Origin: Capra hircus | Taxonomy: Eukaryota; Chordata; Mammalia; Artiodactyla; Bovidae | Direction of reading: 5' to 3' | Length of the DNA stretch: 64,000 nucleotides | Assembly (NCBI RefSeq): GCF_001704415.2 | Contig: NC_030823.1 | Location: forward strand, 72,726,458-72,790,457 | The notes under the pieces: generated by a model | What the model was told of the DNA's origin: nothing | The model's input: only the letters and a program-made list of their open reading frames with translations | Database searches by the model: none | Position numbers and translations under genes: made by a program | Shown here: in pieces, positions 22,921-33,073 of the stretch | How positions within the stretch are numbered: position 1 is the first letter of the stretch | Layout of the letters: each line of letters opens with the position of its first letter

Positions 22921-23420
22921 GCTAACGATGGAGGGGCTGGAGAGCGGGAGCCGCGCGGCTCCGTCCTCTGCTTTCTCAGAAGAAACCCGGCCGGGCGCCG
23001 CCCTGGCCTCTCTCCGTGCGGGGCCGGCCGGAGGAGCGAGCTTCTCGGCGTCGCACAGACCCTCGCGGCCCCTCGGTGTCTCTCCGCGACGGCTCTGAAG
23101 CCTGGCCACTGCCCCCCGCCGTCTCCGCAACCCCGGTGTTTTTCTGTCTCTCACGCGCTCCCTCGCTTCCCATCACACAAAAGCCTTCTGTTAACTAGAA
23201 GCCTTTGCACTGAGGTCCTGCGGGTTAGAGCCCCCGTCGGCCCAAGCTGCCAGTGGCTGTCTGGGCTCCAGACATTCTTAAGATCAAAATCAGTGGGGAG
23301 ATATATCAAACCAATTTTTGAAGCTGCTGCTCCGGCTTTCTTTGGCGAGCCGGGTCTCCTCCCCACCCCACAGCCCCGGGCGCTGTCTGACCCAGCCTTT
23401 TAAACACTTACACGCCAGAA
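22921..23420. promoter_or_regulatory. CpG-rich block (CpG-island-like)
   Basis: A hand count gives about 31 CpG in 22921-23165, including CCGCGCGGC and CCGGCCGGGCGCCG (22951-23000). The following 250 bases are less dense but non-repeat, with a conserved-looking CTTAAGATCAAAATCAGTGG segment at 23277-23296 (AAGATCAAA resembles a TCF/LEF site). Overlapping ORFs of 79-161 codons on both strands are expected from high GC and show no domain. It may be a promoter of an unannotated or non-coding transcript or an orphan CpG island. No exon or transcription start can be fixed. Confidence 0.5.
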
Positions 23421-23545
23421 CATTTCCAAAAATACACACGCGCGTTAACAAAAAAAATCATCTTAGTCTGCACTCCCTGGCTGGAAATAGGGCCCCGAGC
23501 CCTCTTGCTCGGAGGAGAGGACCATGCGGTGGGGACAGAGAAGCC

Positions 23546-23597
23546 GCAGGTTGCACGCGCAGGTTACACGCGCAGGTTGCACGCGCAGGTTGCACAC
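23546..23597 (+). repeat. 13-bp minisatellite, four copies
   Basis: GCAGGTTGCACGC is repeated at 23546, 23559 (one change), 23572 and 23585 (one change), with a decayed fifth unit after. Each unit holds CpG dinucleotides. Confidence 0.95.
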
Positions 23598-23744
23598 GCT
23601 GGCTGCAGCCTTGGACGTCTAGCCTTCTCCCCCTCCTCCCTCTGCAAAGGCCTCCCCTGCCTGAGGAGCTTCTGGCCAGAGAGCTCCAGGGGGGACCCAG
23701 GATTTGCAGGCAACAGACAAATAACAATCCTGGTGCCTCCCGAC

Positions 23745-23870
23745 CCCGACTGCTAATGTGACCTTGGAAAAGTTCCTTACCCTTTCTGAGTCCCGGTTTC
23801 CTCATCAATACCTGGAGACCAAGGATCCCTCTCTCTACTGGGTGTACAGCAATTAAGTTGGCAACATTTG
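23745..23870 (+). mobile_element. MIR SINE fragment
   Basis: TGACCTTGGAAAAGTTCC, TTACCCTTTCTGAGTCC and GGTTTCCTCATCAATACCTG match the MIR core in plus orientation. Confidence 0.7.
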
Positions 23871-23926
23871 CTTGAAGTCTGACCCATGAGAACCTGGTTA
23901 CTCTGTCTGCAGACGCAATAGGTACT

Positions 23927-24088
23927 TTTAAAAATTTTATTTTATTTGGCTGTGCCAGGTCTCAGTTGCAGCACGCAGGATCTTTGATCTTCCTTGCGGC
24001 TTGTGGGATCTAGTTTCCTGACCAGGGATTGAACTTGGGCCCCTGGCACTGGAAGCGTGGAGTCTTTGCCGTTGGCCCACCAGGAAAG
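23927..24088 (-). mobile_element. CHR-2-type tRNA SINE
   Basis: TTTGGCTGTGCCAGGTCTCAG, GCAGGATCTTTGATCTTCC, TTCCTGACCAGGGATTGAAC and GTTGGCCCACCAGGAAAG run in antisense order to the tRNA head. Confidence 0.92.
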
Positions 24089-25644
24089 ATTGCACCACAG
24101 CTATTATGACCATCACTCCTATGTCTGTGTTACAACTGTGCTTTTTCATAGCAAGGTCTACGCCCAGATGCGGACCCTCTATGACCCGCCCAGCTTTGCG
24201 GGTGGTAACCCATGAACTTACACACGTGAGGGACCAAGAGCATCCAAAGAGGTGCAGAGCTGAGCTGTAGGAGTTGTCCTGTTCCTCGAGTCAAGGGACA
24301 GTCCTCCTACTGGGCAGAGTGGAAGGTGACCACAGGTTTCAGACCCTTGGGAGGACTCCCTGCCTCCAAAGATTCCCCTTCAGTCTGCCTGGCTGATGCC
24401 TGAGTTCCCACCATTACGGCTTCCTTTCCTGGAGGTATGAAACACGTTCTCTGTAAACAAGAATCATCCCCAGCGGGGAGATGTGTGATGAAGCATTTGC
24501 CCCACGTGTGTCTGGAAAGCTTGCCGGGAGAATAAAACCGTGGTTTTTTGGAGGTCAAGGAGTCGTAGATTCCTGGTCAGACCTGGGAGGCACTTTCTTG
24601 AAACTCATCCTATGTTTTCTTTTGACAAGGAGGAGTCTGAAGCTGAGAGACTAGAAAGATTCCTGCAAAGGTGCTGCTAAGTGGGGAGAGAGATGGGTGA
24701 AGCAGAGAGCCGGGCGTCCATTCCAGACGGACCCCGCTGAATTTTATAAATCCATGCTCACGTTCACTCTCCTACCTTCACAATACAACTTTTACACTAA
24801 CTTTAACTCTCTGGAATTGTGAAAAAAATCCAAATACCAACACTTCAAATAGAGTTTAAGCTTTATGTTAGGAAGAGTCTTGGGTCATTTTCACCTGGGG
24901 AAATTTTGCTTCCCCAGCTTAATAATGGGGGCCGAGATGGAGTCAGTTTCTCTCCTGTCCGGTCCCCTCCTCCATACCATAGGCTGGCCCAGTGTTTCTC
25001 AGAGGGACAGACTTTCCTGGCAAACATCACTGCCTCCCAAGCACATTGGTTGGCATCACAAGTGGCAAAGGACATTTGCCCTTGGGCTTCAGCCGGAGGG
25101 CCAGAGTTCCCCAGAGCGCTCTCCTCTCCTTTCCTTGTCCTTCCTCAGGTCTTCTTGCTGGAAATTTAAAGGTAATTTGAGTAGAGTAGATGGGGAAGAT
25201 TCTTTCTAAAAAGGTCATTGAACTTAGCCCTCTGCCTGCCCATATTCACTAAATGCCCCGAGTCTGGCACATGGAGGAGTTAGCAAGAACTTTGGAAAAT
25301 TCGCTGGGAACTGACCACAGGAGAGAGCAAGAGAGAAGCCACCCAGGCATCAGTAATTATTGAGCACTTGCTGTGTGTATGGAGCTGTGCCAGCTGCAGG
25401 GGTGTCTTATAACTTGTGATGAGGATGAAATAGGCATTAGGGATTCTAAAAGAGGATTTATAAAAAGCCCAAACTAGTCCCTGGTTTCAGGAAACCTTCA
25501 CAGTCATCACGATAACAAGGCTGAGTAGCACATGAAATGGCACGAGAAGAACACAAGCAAAACTGGAGTAGAGAGCGCTGTAAGCAAAACAGGAACCAGC
25601 CCGAGACGGGCGCTGTCAGAGTGCTTCCGCATTGGGTGGCTCTC
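24089..25644. other. Unique non-coding stretch
   Basis: No gene is recognised. ORFs of 114-116 codons at 24819-25209 overlap in two frames and on the other strand without a domain. Bases 25345-25440 (ATTATTGAGCACTTGCTGTG) may be an old L2/MIR remnant. Confidence 0.4.
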
Positions 25645-25862
25645 CTGGTTCCCTGGTGGCTCAGATGACAAAGAATCTGCCTGTAATGCAAGAGACCCTG
25701 GTTCAATCCCTAGGTGGGGAAGATCCCCTGGAGGAGGGCATGGCGACCCCCTCCAGTATCCTTGCCTGGAGAATCCCATGGTCAGAGGAGCCTGGTGGGC
25801 TGCAGTCCATGGGGGTGCACAGAGTGGGACAGAACTGAAGTGACTTAGCACGCATGCATGCA
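25645..25862 (+). mobile_element. Bov-tA SINE, full length
   Basis: CCCTGGTGGCTCAGATGAC, GGTTCAATCCCTAGG, GGGAAGATCCCCTGGAGGAG, CTTGCCTGGAGAATCCC and a tail ending GACTTAGCACGCATGCATGC. Confidence 0.95.
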
Positions 25863-26120
25863 GAATTAAGAGGGTCGAAGAAAGGGAGCCTGGGGGCAAA
25901 CGTGGGGGATGCCAGGATGAAGGGGTCCCCCACCTAAGTTCAGAAGAACCCCTGCCTCTGAGGGACAGCAATGAGAGATCTGGAGCCTTGGATTAGGGTT
26001 TGGCTCCAGGAGCAGGAAGAGAGGAGGCTGGGGATGGGATGGGGGTGACGGACATAGGTTCAGAGGGGCTTGAATTCCAGTGGAGTAATTTACACCTGAC
26101 ATGTTAGGTAAAATGTGCCA
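25863..26120. other. Short unique stretch
   Basis: No gene or repeat is recognised. Confidence 0.4.
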
Positions 26121-26421
26121 AATTCAGTTCAGTTCCGTCACTCAGTCGTGTCTGACTCTTTGCAACCCCATGAACTGCAGCACGCCAGGCCTCTCTGTCC
26201 ATCACCAACTCCCAGAGCTGGATCAAACTCATGTCCATTGAGTTGGTGATGCCATCCAACCATCTCATCCTCTGTCGTCCCCTTCTCCTCCTGCCTTCAA
26301 TCTTTCTCGGCATCAGGATCTTTTCGAATGACCCTGTTCGCCTCAAATGAGTTCTTCATATCAGGTGGCCAAAGTATTGGAGTTGCAATTTCAGCATTAG
26401 TTCCTCCAATGAATATTCAGG
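26121..26421 (-). mobile_element. BovB LINE 3' end
   Basis: Reverse-complement BovB terminus: TTCAGTTCAGTTCCGTCACTC, TCCATCACCAACTCCCAGAG, CCAACCATCTCATCCTCTG, CTCCTCCTGCCTTCAATC, TCAGGTGGCCAAAGTATTGG and CCTCCAATGAATATTCAGG. Only about 300 bases are present. The decayed C-terminal reading frame (80 codons) is visible at 26104-26346 on the minus strand. Confidence 0.95.
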
Positions 26422-28221
26422 CTATTATTTAGTAACTATTTATTATGTGCTTACTTGGGGTGAGGCGCCATTCTGCCCACTGGGATAAAAGTGATTAAGC
26501 ATATCCAGTGAACTGAAGGGGAGAATTATATGTTGGGGTTGGGGAAGTCTTATCTTAAGAGGAGGCTGGGGGACCCTGACGGATGCTTCTGAGGGTGGAC
26601 AGATGGGCCTGTGTGATGACTACAGGATAAAGGGGAATAAAGGATAATTTTTTACCCCCCAAAGAACCAACGGGTCTTAGTGATGGACTGATGGACTTAT
26701 TTTTAAAAGACCAGGGAGGATTCTTCTGAAATGAGTCTTTTTATCATTATCCTGAGCTTAGTAGCATCCAAAAAAAAAAAAAAAATCTTTAGTCGAAAGG
26801 CAGAGGTTGTGAACCATAGAACCTGTTACTTTATGCTGTGGTCATGCCCCGTCCAGCAGCCTCCCCAACCAATGTGACCCTGGGCGGCTGAAAGGTGTCC
26901 TTGCAGGTGTGCACTCGGTGATGCCCACTGGAACCTGAGAAGCAGTTTAGAGGCTTAGCATCCCCCGCCCGCTGGAAGCGTGAGCTTCCAAAACCCTGAG
27001 CATGCATGCTGGGGAGAACAAACAGGGAAAGAAGATGGACAAGAATCCAAGATCAGGCTGGCTGTCCTTCATTCGTTCAACCAGTACTTTATTAAAGATC
27101 AATCTTGCACACAGCTTCAGCAACTGTATTAACCTAAACTCTCATTATCTAAGTGCTATGAGACTTTGGGCATACTTCCCCTCGAAGCAAACACCGACTG
27201 CCTTAGCCATATGGGTATCCTTGAGTGCCTGATTTATAGGAGAATTTGGTCTGGGCTCTGCAAATGGACATGCAAGTGAAAGAAGGAAAAATTAAAGGGG
27301 CACCCTAGGAGGGATGGAGGACTCAGAGAAGAGACACCTCCTGGAGAAGGAGAGCTGCGACTGGGACGCTGATGATGGGCGGGATTTAGAGGGATGAGAT
27401 GAAGGCTCTCCGGGTGCCGGGTGCCGTAAAACCACCCAAGCAGAGAAGTCAGCCTCTATGGGGGAAAAGTAGAGCGGTCTGATGAATCCTGATCTCCCAG
27501 CTGTGACCCATCTACTCAGAAAATGTGGTCTGTATCCTTACAAGCCCCTGTCCGCTGAGCGGTGACAAAGAGATTGCTGTTTCATCTACCACGGTTAAAC
27601 TCCCTTCGTTTTGTTAATTGAAATACTTCCTGAAGGTAATGCTCAGAACTGGGGGGTGGGGGGACAATTCCTCGTTGTCCCTTATTCTCAGCTGCTCTTT
27701 TCTGAGACGGTGCCTGGAGGGTGAGGAGGAGAGGCTTGCTTGGCATCTGGGGGGCAGAGCACAGAAGCACTTGTGTGGTCCTGGCATCCTCTGTTTGCTG
27801 GTGCTCAGCTGGGCTCTGGTGATGAGGTCACTGGCTGGGTTTGATCACGGCTAGTAGCCCTTCCTAGCTGACCCCTACCCCACCCCGACCCCCAATTCTG
27901 CTCTGGTTAGCACAGTAGAGCTTGGTCTCTCTCTCAGCTACATTTCCCCATCAGCCAGTCTCTGCTCCAGGCTCCCCTCCCTGCTTGTCACAGGGAGCCT
28001 TGTGGATCCCACTGGGTGTCAGCTCAGCTGTCTTCTCTGCCTCATTGGCGAGACTGAGGACGGGGCATTATAGGAGCTTCTGCATGCCTCCTATATCACT
28101 GCAACTCAACGAGTCTTGGAAAAGCTAAGCTGCAGGGGGTGTTTGTGGCCCCTCACCCCATTGTATTACTAAGTCTGCATTTATATCATTTATGCAGACT
28201 GCATTTATATCCATACATATG
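26422..28221. other. Unique non-coding stretch
   Basis: No gene is recognised. There is a poly-A run at about 26769-26785. Bases 26425-26500 (CTATTTATTATGTGCTTAC) may be an old L2/MIR remnant. ORFs up to 82 codons lack domains. Confidence 0.45.
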
Positions 28222-28302
28222 GCTGCATGGATAGAGGAGCCTGGCGAGCTACAGTCTCCGGGTCGCAAGAGTCAGACATGATTTAGCACTAAACACCAAC
28301 CA
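28222..28302 (+). mobile_element. Bov-A/Bov-tA 3'-end fragment
   Basis: GGATAGAGGAGCCTGGCGAG, CTACAGTCTCCGGGTCGC and AGAGTCAGACATGATTTAGC represent only the last third of a Bov-tA. Confidence 0.8.
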
Positions 28303-28865
28303 AGGGACAGCCTGTGATTCATCTCCCAGGGCCAGAACCCTCTGCAGATAAGGGGGCAAGACAGTGATCGCAAATGCGCCCCAGGCCTGCTTCCCTCCCC
28401 CGTATCTGTCCTTCCCCCTCTACTTTCTTTCTCTTATCCCTTCCGGGATCCTCTAGGAAATAACCTCCTTCTTCCAGAGAGCAGGGAGTCTCATGGCTTA
28501 GCTGTCTTAGGTCAATGGGTTGCTTCCTCCATGCTAGAGGAGAATTCCATGGGCTGGGACTCCTGGGCTGAATTCTTGCTATCACGTGACATCAAGGAAT
28601 CTCTGAAAATCATTTGTCAGGACAATTACTTTACTGGTTGGGATGGAAATTCTTGCTTTTGATGACAAGAGCGGATTCTTCACTCTTCCTTTCTTTGTGT
28701 TCTTTCTATTAAAAAATATTCCTGGTCTTTGCCCCAGACAGATTCCTTGAATTTCTGGAAAAGTTAAAAACATTGAGATGTATCTATCAGAGGTGTTATT
28801 TCACAAATTTCTGTCTTCAAAGGAGCCCTGAACTGTTCTGCTGGAGATGGAACCCAGGTGTGGGA
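28303..28865. other. Unique non-coding stretch
   Basis: No gene or repeat is recognised. Confidence 0.4.
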
Positions 28866-28875
28866 AAGTTAAGAG

Positions 28876-29072
28876 ACTTGCTTTCTGGTGGCTCAGACAG
28901 TAAAGAATCCACCTGCCAATATAGGAGACCCCGGTTCAATCCCTGGGTCGGGAAGATCCCCTGGAGGGGGAAATGGCAACCTGCTCCAGTATTCTTGCCT
29001 GGAAAATCCCATGGACAGAGGGGCCTGGCGGGCTACAGTCCACGGGGTTGCAAAGAGTCGGACACTCTTTGC
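28876..29072 (+). mobile_element. Bov-tA SINE with TSD
   Basis: CTTTCTGGTGGCTCAGACAG, CCCGGTTCAATCCCTGGG, GGGAAGATCCCCTGGAGG and CACGGGGTTGCAAAGAGTC. It is flanked by AAGTTAAGAG (28866-28875) and AAGTTCAGAG (29073-29082), a 9/10 TSD. Confidence 0.94.
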
Positions 29073-29082
29073 AAGTTCAGAG

Positions 29083-29984
29083 CTGGTATAGAGCTAGCAT
29101 CCAAGGCCAGGGCTGAGCGTCTCCTGGGCTTACTACCTGCTCCCAGGACACCTGAAGTGGAGACTGCGGTTGATAACCCAGGGAAACAAGACTGGAGAGG
29201 AGGAGAAGGGCTGGAAACCAGGCTGAGAAACTGAGAAATGATGGGGGTAAGAAGGAGTTGGTGGGAGGTCCGGGGCAGGAGAGGAGGGAGGGATGGAGAG
29301 AAGCAGTGTGCAAGGTGGTCCGCCTGAGAGTGGGCTGCCCAGGTCTCTTTCCATCACCACCCAGGGCGCACTCTTTCCTCCCAGCAGGAGAGTTCAGAGG
29401 GCTGTCTCCTCCAGGGCTCCAGCTGTGTGAGTCCGCGGCTAAGAGCACAGCGGCAGGGGCGGGGCGTCTGAGGACTTCCGAGGAGGGGTGGGGCTAAGAC
29501 CCTCCTGCTCCGGCATCGTCAGCATCCTTGCTGCTCTTCCAGTGACCCATTCTCCCACGTTCCAGATGCTGCTGAGAGACATGTGCCATAAAAATGCTAA
29601 ACAGACGGCCGCCTGTCCCTAGGATAAATAGACCTTCAGCTCCCGCTGTCAATCCCTCTCCTTTCATGAACACAGACATATCTCCCCAAGAAGGGAAATA
29701 TGTTGGTGCCGCTTCTCCATCTATATCTGCTGTTTACTCTCAGTCTTGATCTCAGAATGTTGTGCTCCGTTTTTTGTTTTTGTGTTTTTTCAGTTTTATT
29801 TCTTCTTGGTATTATTGATTTTTTTTTTCCCAGAAGGACTTTATGGTTTGTTATTTTAATTTCCTGACTTCATATTCAGAAAATGGGATGCTTTTCTTCT
29901 GACTGCTCTTCCCCCAAACAATAATAATAACTTTTATGCGTATAGTACTCTCACGTGCATTACCTCATAAAAATTCAGTCAGAG
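29083..29984. other. Unique non-coding stretch
   Basis: The left half is GC-rich (29080-29520), with a 123-codon minus ORF lacking any domain. The right half is T-rich. No gene or repeat family is recognised. Confidence 0.45.
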
Positions 29985-30125
29985 AAAATGGATTCCTGTC
30001 TTGATTCCATCTTCTACTTCCTGTGTGACCTTGGGCACGTGGCTTGACCTCTCTGAGTCCTGGTCAGTTTCATCTGTACAATTGGCATGGTAACAGATTT
30101 GTTCTTTCTAGAGCAAAGCCTTGTG
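29985..30125 (+). mobile_element. MIR SINE
   Basis: CTTCTACTTCCTGTGTGACC, TTGGGCACGTGGCTTGACC and CTCTCTGAGTCCTGGTCAG match the MIR core and tRNA-proximal part. Confidence 0.8.
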
Positions 30126-30149
30126 CGAGAAATAAATAGGATAATTTAT

Positions 30150-30290
30150 ATGAAAACTTGAGGTAGGTATTGATTTTTAGATGAGAAATTTGAGGCACAG
30201 AGAACCTAAGTGGTTTGCTCCAAGCGCTGCAGCTTATAAACAGCAAAGGCCATATATAAACACAGGTCTTCTGACAACAAGTGATCTATC
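30150..30290 (-). mobile_element. MIR SINE
   Basis: GAGGTAGGTATTGATTTTTAG, ATGAGAAATTTGAGGCACAG and AGAACCTAAGTGGTTTGCTCC are the antisense MIR core. It lies next to the oppositely oriented copy at 29985. Confidence 0.8.
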
Positions 30291-30344
30291 TGTGAACTAC
30301 AGCTAGCTCTGAATGATGTCTGAGGCTTAGATGGATGGACCTGA

Positions 30345-30560
30345 AGGCTGATATTAAAAATATTTATTAATAGTTAGCATTTATGAACACTTTCTATGGG
30401 CCAGCTACTCTAAGAATTTTACTGTCTTAAGTCATTCAAACCTTAGAGTAACCCCGTAAGACTATTATTATTATGTTCATTTTATCATACATAATTCATT
30501 TCTTTAAAATCACAAAGCTGAATCTGAGCGCAGACTGACTCCAGCACCCTCCCCTGACAT
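30345..30560 (-). mobile_element. MIR SINE
   Basis: TAGCATTTATGAACACTTTC, TATGGGCCAGCTACTCTAAG, AGTAACCCCGTAAGACTATT and ATTATTATGTTCATTTTATC follow antisense MIR. It is the third MIR within 600 bases. Confidence 0.75.
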
Positions 30561-30651
30561 TCTAGGACCAGACGCATTGGAGGGTTGGTTAGTGCAGGTC
30601 AGAGCAGACATTTTTCCAAATCAGCTCCAGAAGAGGGGCCCCAACTGGCTG

Positions 30652-30866
30652 TGAGTGAGTGAGTGAAGTCACTCAGTCGTGTCCAACTCTTTGTGACCCC
30701 ATGGACTGTAGCCCACCAGGCTCCTCTGTGCATGGGATTTTCCAGGCAAGGACACTGGAGTAGGTTGTCATGCCCTTCTCCAGGGGATCTTCCCGACCCA
30801 CGGATTGAACCCGGGTCTCCCGCATTGTAGGTAGACGATTTACCGTCTGAGCCACTAGGGAAATAG
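30652..30866 (-). mobile_element. Bov-tA SINE with perfect 11-bp TSD
   Basis: The reverse-complement SINE runs from CACTCAGTCGTGTCCAAC through GGATTGAACCCGGGTCTCC (intact B-box complement) to CTGAGCCACTAGGGAAATAG. Identical CCAACTGGCTG copies lie at 30641-30651 and 30867-30877. Confidence 0.95.
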
Positions 30867-30872
30867 CCAACT

Positions 30873-30873
<1 letters not shown>

Positions 30874-30918
<45 letters not shown>
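30874..30918. repeat. (GCT)15 trinucleotide repeat
   Basis: Fifteen uninterrupted GCT units (CTG/CAG class), arising from the Bov-A2 tail. The Bov-A2 at 34604 has six units in the same position. Confidence 0.98.
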
Positions 30919-31178
30919 AAGTCGCTTCAGTTGTGTCCCACTCTGTGCAACCCCATAGACGGCAGCCCACCAGGCTCCCCCGTCCCTGGGATTCTCCAGG
31001 CAAGAACACTGGAGTGGGTTGCCATTTCCTTCTCCAATGCATGAAAGTGAAAAGTCAAAGTGAAGTCGTTCAGTTGTATCTGACCCTCAGCGACCCCAGG
31101 GACCACAGCCTTCCAGGCTCCTCCGTCCATGGGATTTCCCAGGCAAGAGTACTGGAGTGGGGTGCCATGGCCTTTAAA
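30874..31178 (-). mobile_element. Bov-A2 SINE with expanded GCT tail
   Basis: The dimeric Bov-A2 starts (on this strand) with 15 GCT units, then AAGTCGCTTCAGTTGTGTCC, the linker TGCATGAAAGTGAAAAGTC and the second monomer ending ACTGGAGTGGGGTGCCATGG. It abuts the right TSD copy of the neighbouring Bov-tA. Confidence 0.94.
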
Positions 31179-31559
31179 AGGGGGCGAGGAGGAGGCCCTG
31201 GGGTGGCGCACTGGCCATGTGCCTGTGTGGACGTGCTGCAAGGGTTATCTCGGGGGGAGGTGTCCAGGGCTGTGGCGGTCAGCCTTGAACACCATCAGCG
31301 CCACCCGGGAGCCCATGGTCGCAGAGGGCTGCCTCCTCCTCCAGTCTCCATTCTACGGATCAAGGGCGGGAGCTGAGACCTGGCATCTCTCATAAGTTTC
31401 CAGGTGACATGGACACCCCTGATCTGGCGACCGCATTTGGAGAAACACGGTCCTGGACAGTGGGAAACGCTAGACGCCAAGGAATCCAGGTCCCCGCAGC
31501 AGCCCTCGCAAAACTCACCCTCGCCTGAACAAGGAGCTTAGAAAATCTGGGACGGTCTG
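31179..31559. other. Unique GC-rich non-coding stretch
   Basis: No gene is recognised. Plus-strand ORFs that enter this region from Bov-A2 (30933-31376) are artefacts of the repeat. Confidence 0.45.
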
Positions 31560-32093
31560 GCCCCCATTCAGCCGGCCTCTACGACCGCGTCTCCTGCGGC
31601 GGACTGGGGGGCCGCCCTTGATGGGTCAGAGCCCCTCCGCCAGCGCTCACGGGGGACTGCTGCGGGCTGTGGGCAGTGTTTCCTGCATGGTGAGTGAATG
31701 AGCCCCCCGAAAGCCCCCGCGGCAGATTAAGGAAACACACAGCCGCTGCAGCCGCAGGAAGGCTGAGACCAAGCCCCCTCGCCCTCCCAGACAGAACCTT
31801 TCCTTCAGCTGTTGCTGTTTGTTCCGCGGCTGCCTTCTCATCGCCTTGTACTGACAATAGTCGTAAATAACCGCGGTGCTGTAGAGAAATCATTTTAACA
31901 GCAGAGTCAAATAAATACATTAGGCCTGACAGCTTAACTACGCCGAGTCCATTTGTATGTAGTGGCCAGCGGCTTCCCGGGGCCGCGGTGAGCGCGGCGG
32001 CCGCCAGAGGGCGCGCCGAGCTCACTGTGAGAGAGGCCCAGGCGCGGCCCCCAACCCAGCCGCGCCGCGATCCTGAGGATCGGTCCCCGCTAA
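31560..32093. promoter_or_regulatory. CpG-rich unique block with clustered regulatory motifs
   Basis: A hand count gives about 21 CpG in 31921-32090. The AT-richer core contains ACAATAG (SOX-like, 31854-31860) directly followed by GTCGTAAAT (posterior-HOX/CDX-like, 31860-31868), then CCTGACAGCTTAA (MEIS/TGIF-like, 31925-31937). A CTCF-like site follows at 32001. The sequence is non-repeat and ends where a BovB begins. The 148-codon minus ORF (31579-32025) has no domain. It may be an enhancer, promoter or insulator; this is inference from motifs only. Confidence 0.5.
32001..32012 (+). promoter_or_regulatory. CTCF-like motif, plus orientation
   Basis: CCGCCAGAGGGC matches CCANNAGRKGGC except A to G at position 3, and is followed by GCGCC, giving the GGGCGC right half typical of strong sites. 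It lies in CpG-rich DNA, so methylation could govern binding. Confidence 0.55.
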
Positions 32094-32095
32094 AG

Positions 32096-32882
32096 TAGCC
32101 TCAGATATGCAGACGACGCCACCCCCATGGCAGAAAGCGAAGAGGAACCAAAGAGCCTCTTGATGAAAGTGAAACAGGACAATGAAAAAGCTGGCTTAAA
32201 ACTCAACATCCAGAAAACTAAGATCGTGGCATCCGGTCCCATCGCTTCCTGGCAAATAGGTGGGGAAAGAATGGAAACAGTGACAGATTTTATTTTTCTG
32301 GGCTCCAAAATCACTGCAGATGGTGACTGCAGCCATGAAATTAAAAGTCACTTGCTCCTTGGAAGGAAAGTTATGACCAACCTAGACAATATATTAAAAA
32401 GCAGAGACATTTCTTTGCCACAAAGGTCCATCTAGTTAAAGTTATGGTTTTTCCAGTGTTCGTGTATGGATGTGAGAGTTGGATAGGAAAGAAGGCTGAG
32501 CGCTGAAGAATTGATGCTTTTGAACTGTGGTGTTGGAGAAGACTCTTGAGAGCCTCTTGACTGCAAGGATATCCAACTAGTCCATCCTAAAGGAAATCAG
32601 TCCTGAATATTCATTGGAAGGACTGATGCTGAAGCTGAAGCTCCGATACTTTGGCCACCTGATGCCAAAACTGACTCATTGGAAAAGACCCTGATGCTGG
32701 GAAAGATTGAAGGCTGGAGAAGGGGATGACAGAAGATGAGATGGTTGGATGGCATCACTGACTCAATGGACATGAATTTGAGTAAACTCTGGGAGTTGGT
32801 GATGGACAGGGAAACCTGGTGTGCTGCAGTCCATGGGGTCGCAAAGAGTTGGACACAACTGAGCAACTGAACTGAACTGAAA
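32096..32882 (+). mobile_element. BovB LINE, 5'-truncated
   Basis: Starts within the reverse transcriptase at the codons for YADD (32106-32117) and runs to the 3' terminus GAGCAACTGAACTGAACTG. The reading frame continues to 32435, where a missing base in TTTGCCACAAAGG shifts it. A TGA follows at 32504-32506. No clear TSD is seen because another SINE abuts the 3' end. Confidence 0.95.
32127..32435 (+). pseudogene. BovB reverse-transcriptase remnant
   Basis: About 100 codons of BovB polymerase downstream of YADD, including KLNIQKTKIVASGPIASW and TDFIFLGSKITADGDCSHEI. It is open but truncated at both ends, lacks the upstream palm motifs and is non-functional. Confidence 0.9.
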
Positions 32883-32885
32883 ACC

Positions 32886-33073
32886 TAGTTGTCCGATTCT
32901 TTGTGACCCCAGGGACTATAGCACTTCAGGCACCTGTATCCATGGAATTATCCAGGCAAGAATACTGGAGGGGGTTACCATTCCCTTCTCTAGGGGATCT
33001 TTCCAATCCAGGAATCAAACCCGGGTCTCCTGCATTGCAGGCAGATTCGTTACCACCTGAACTACCAGGGGAG
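32886..33073 (-). mobile_element. Bov-tA SINE, tail-to-tail with BovB
   Basis: Reverse-complement Bov-tA from TTGTCCGATTCTTTGTGACC to the head ACCTGAACTACCAGGGGAGG, with the B-box complement CAAACCCGGGTCTCC. Its BovB-derived tail faces the BovB 3' end at 32882, so the two related tails form an inverted repeat. Confidence 0.94.

Noticed and set aside
22918..23761. Overlapping ORFs of 147 and 161 codons in the CpG-rich block
   Set aside because: GC-rich DNA has few stops. Both strands and several frames are open at once, and there is no domain or splice structure.
25507..25971. 154-codon minus-strand ORF
   Set aside because: Its centre is the reverse complement of a Bov-tA SINE. Such SINE frames recur throughout the window (for example 16882-17199, 43125-43493, 44091-44486).
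31579..32025. 148-codon minus-strand ORF
   Set aside because: It lies in CpG-rich DNA with low stop density, and the peptide is low-complexity Ala/Ser/Gly-rich without a domain.
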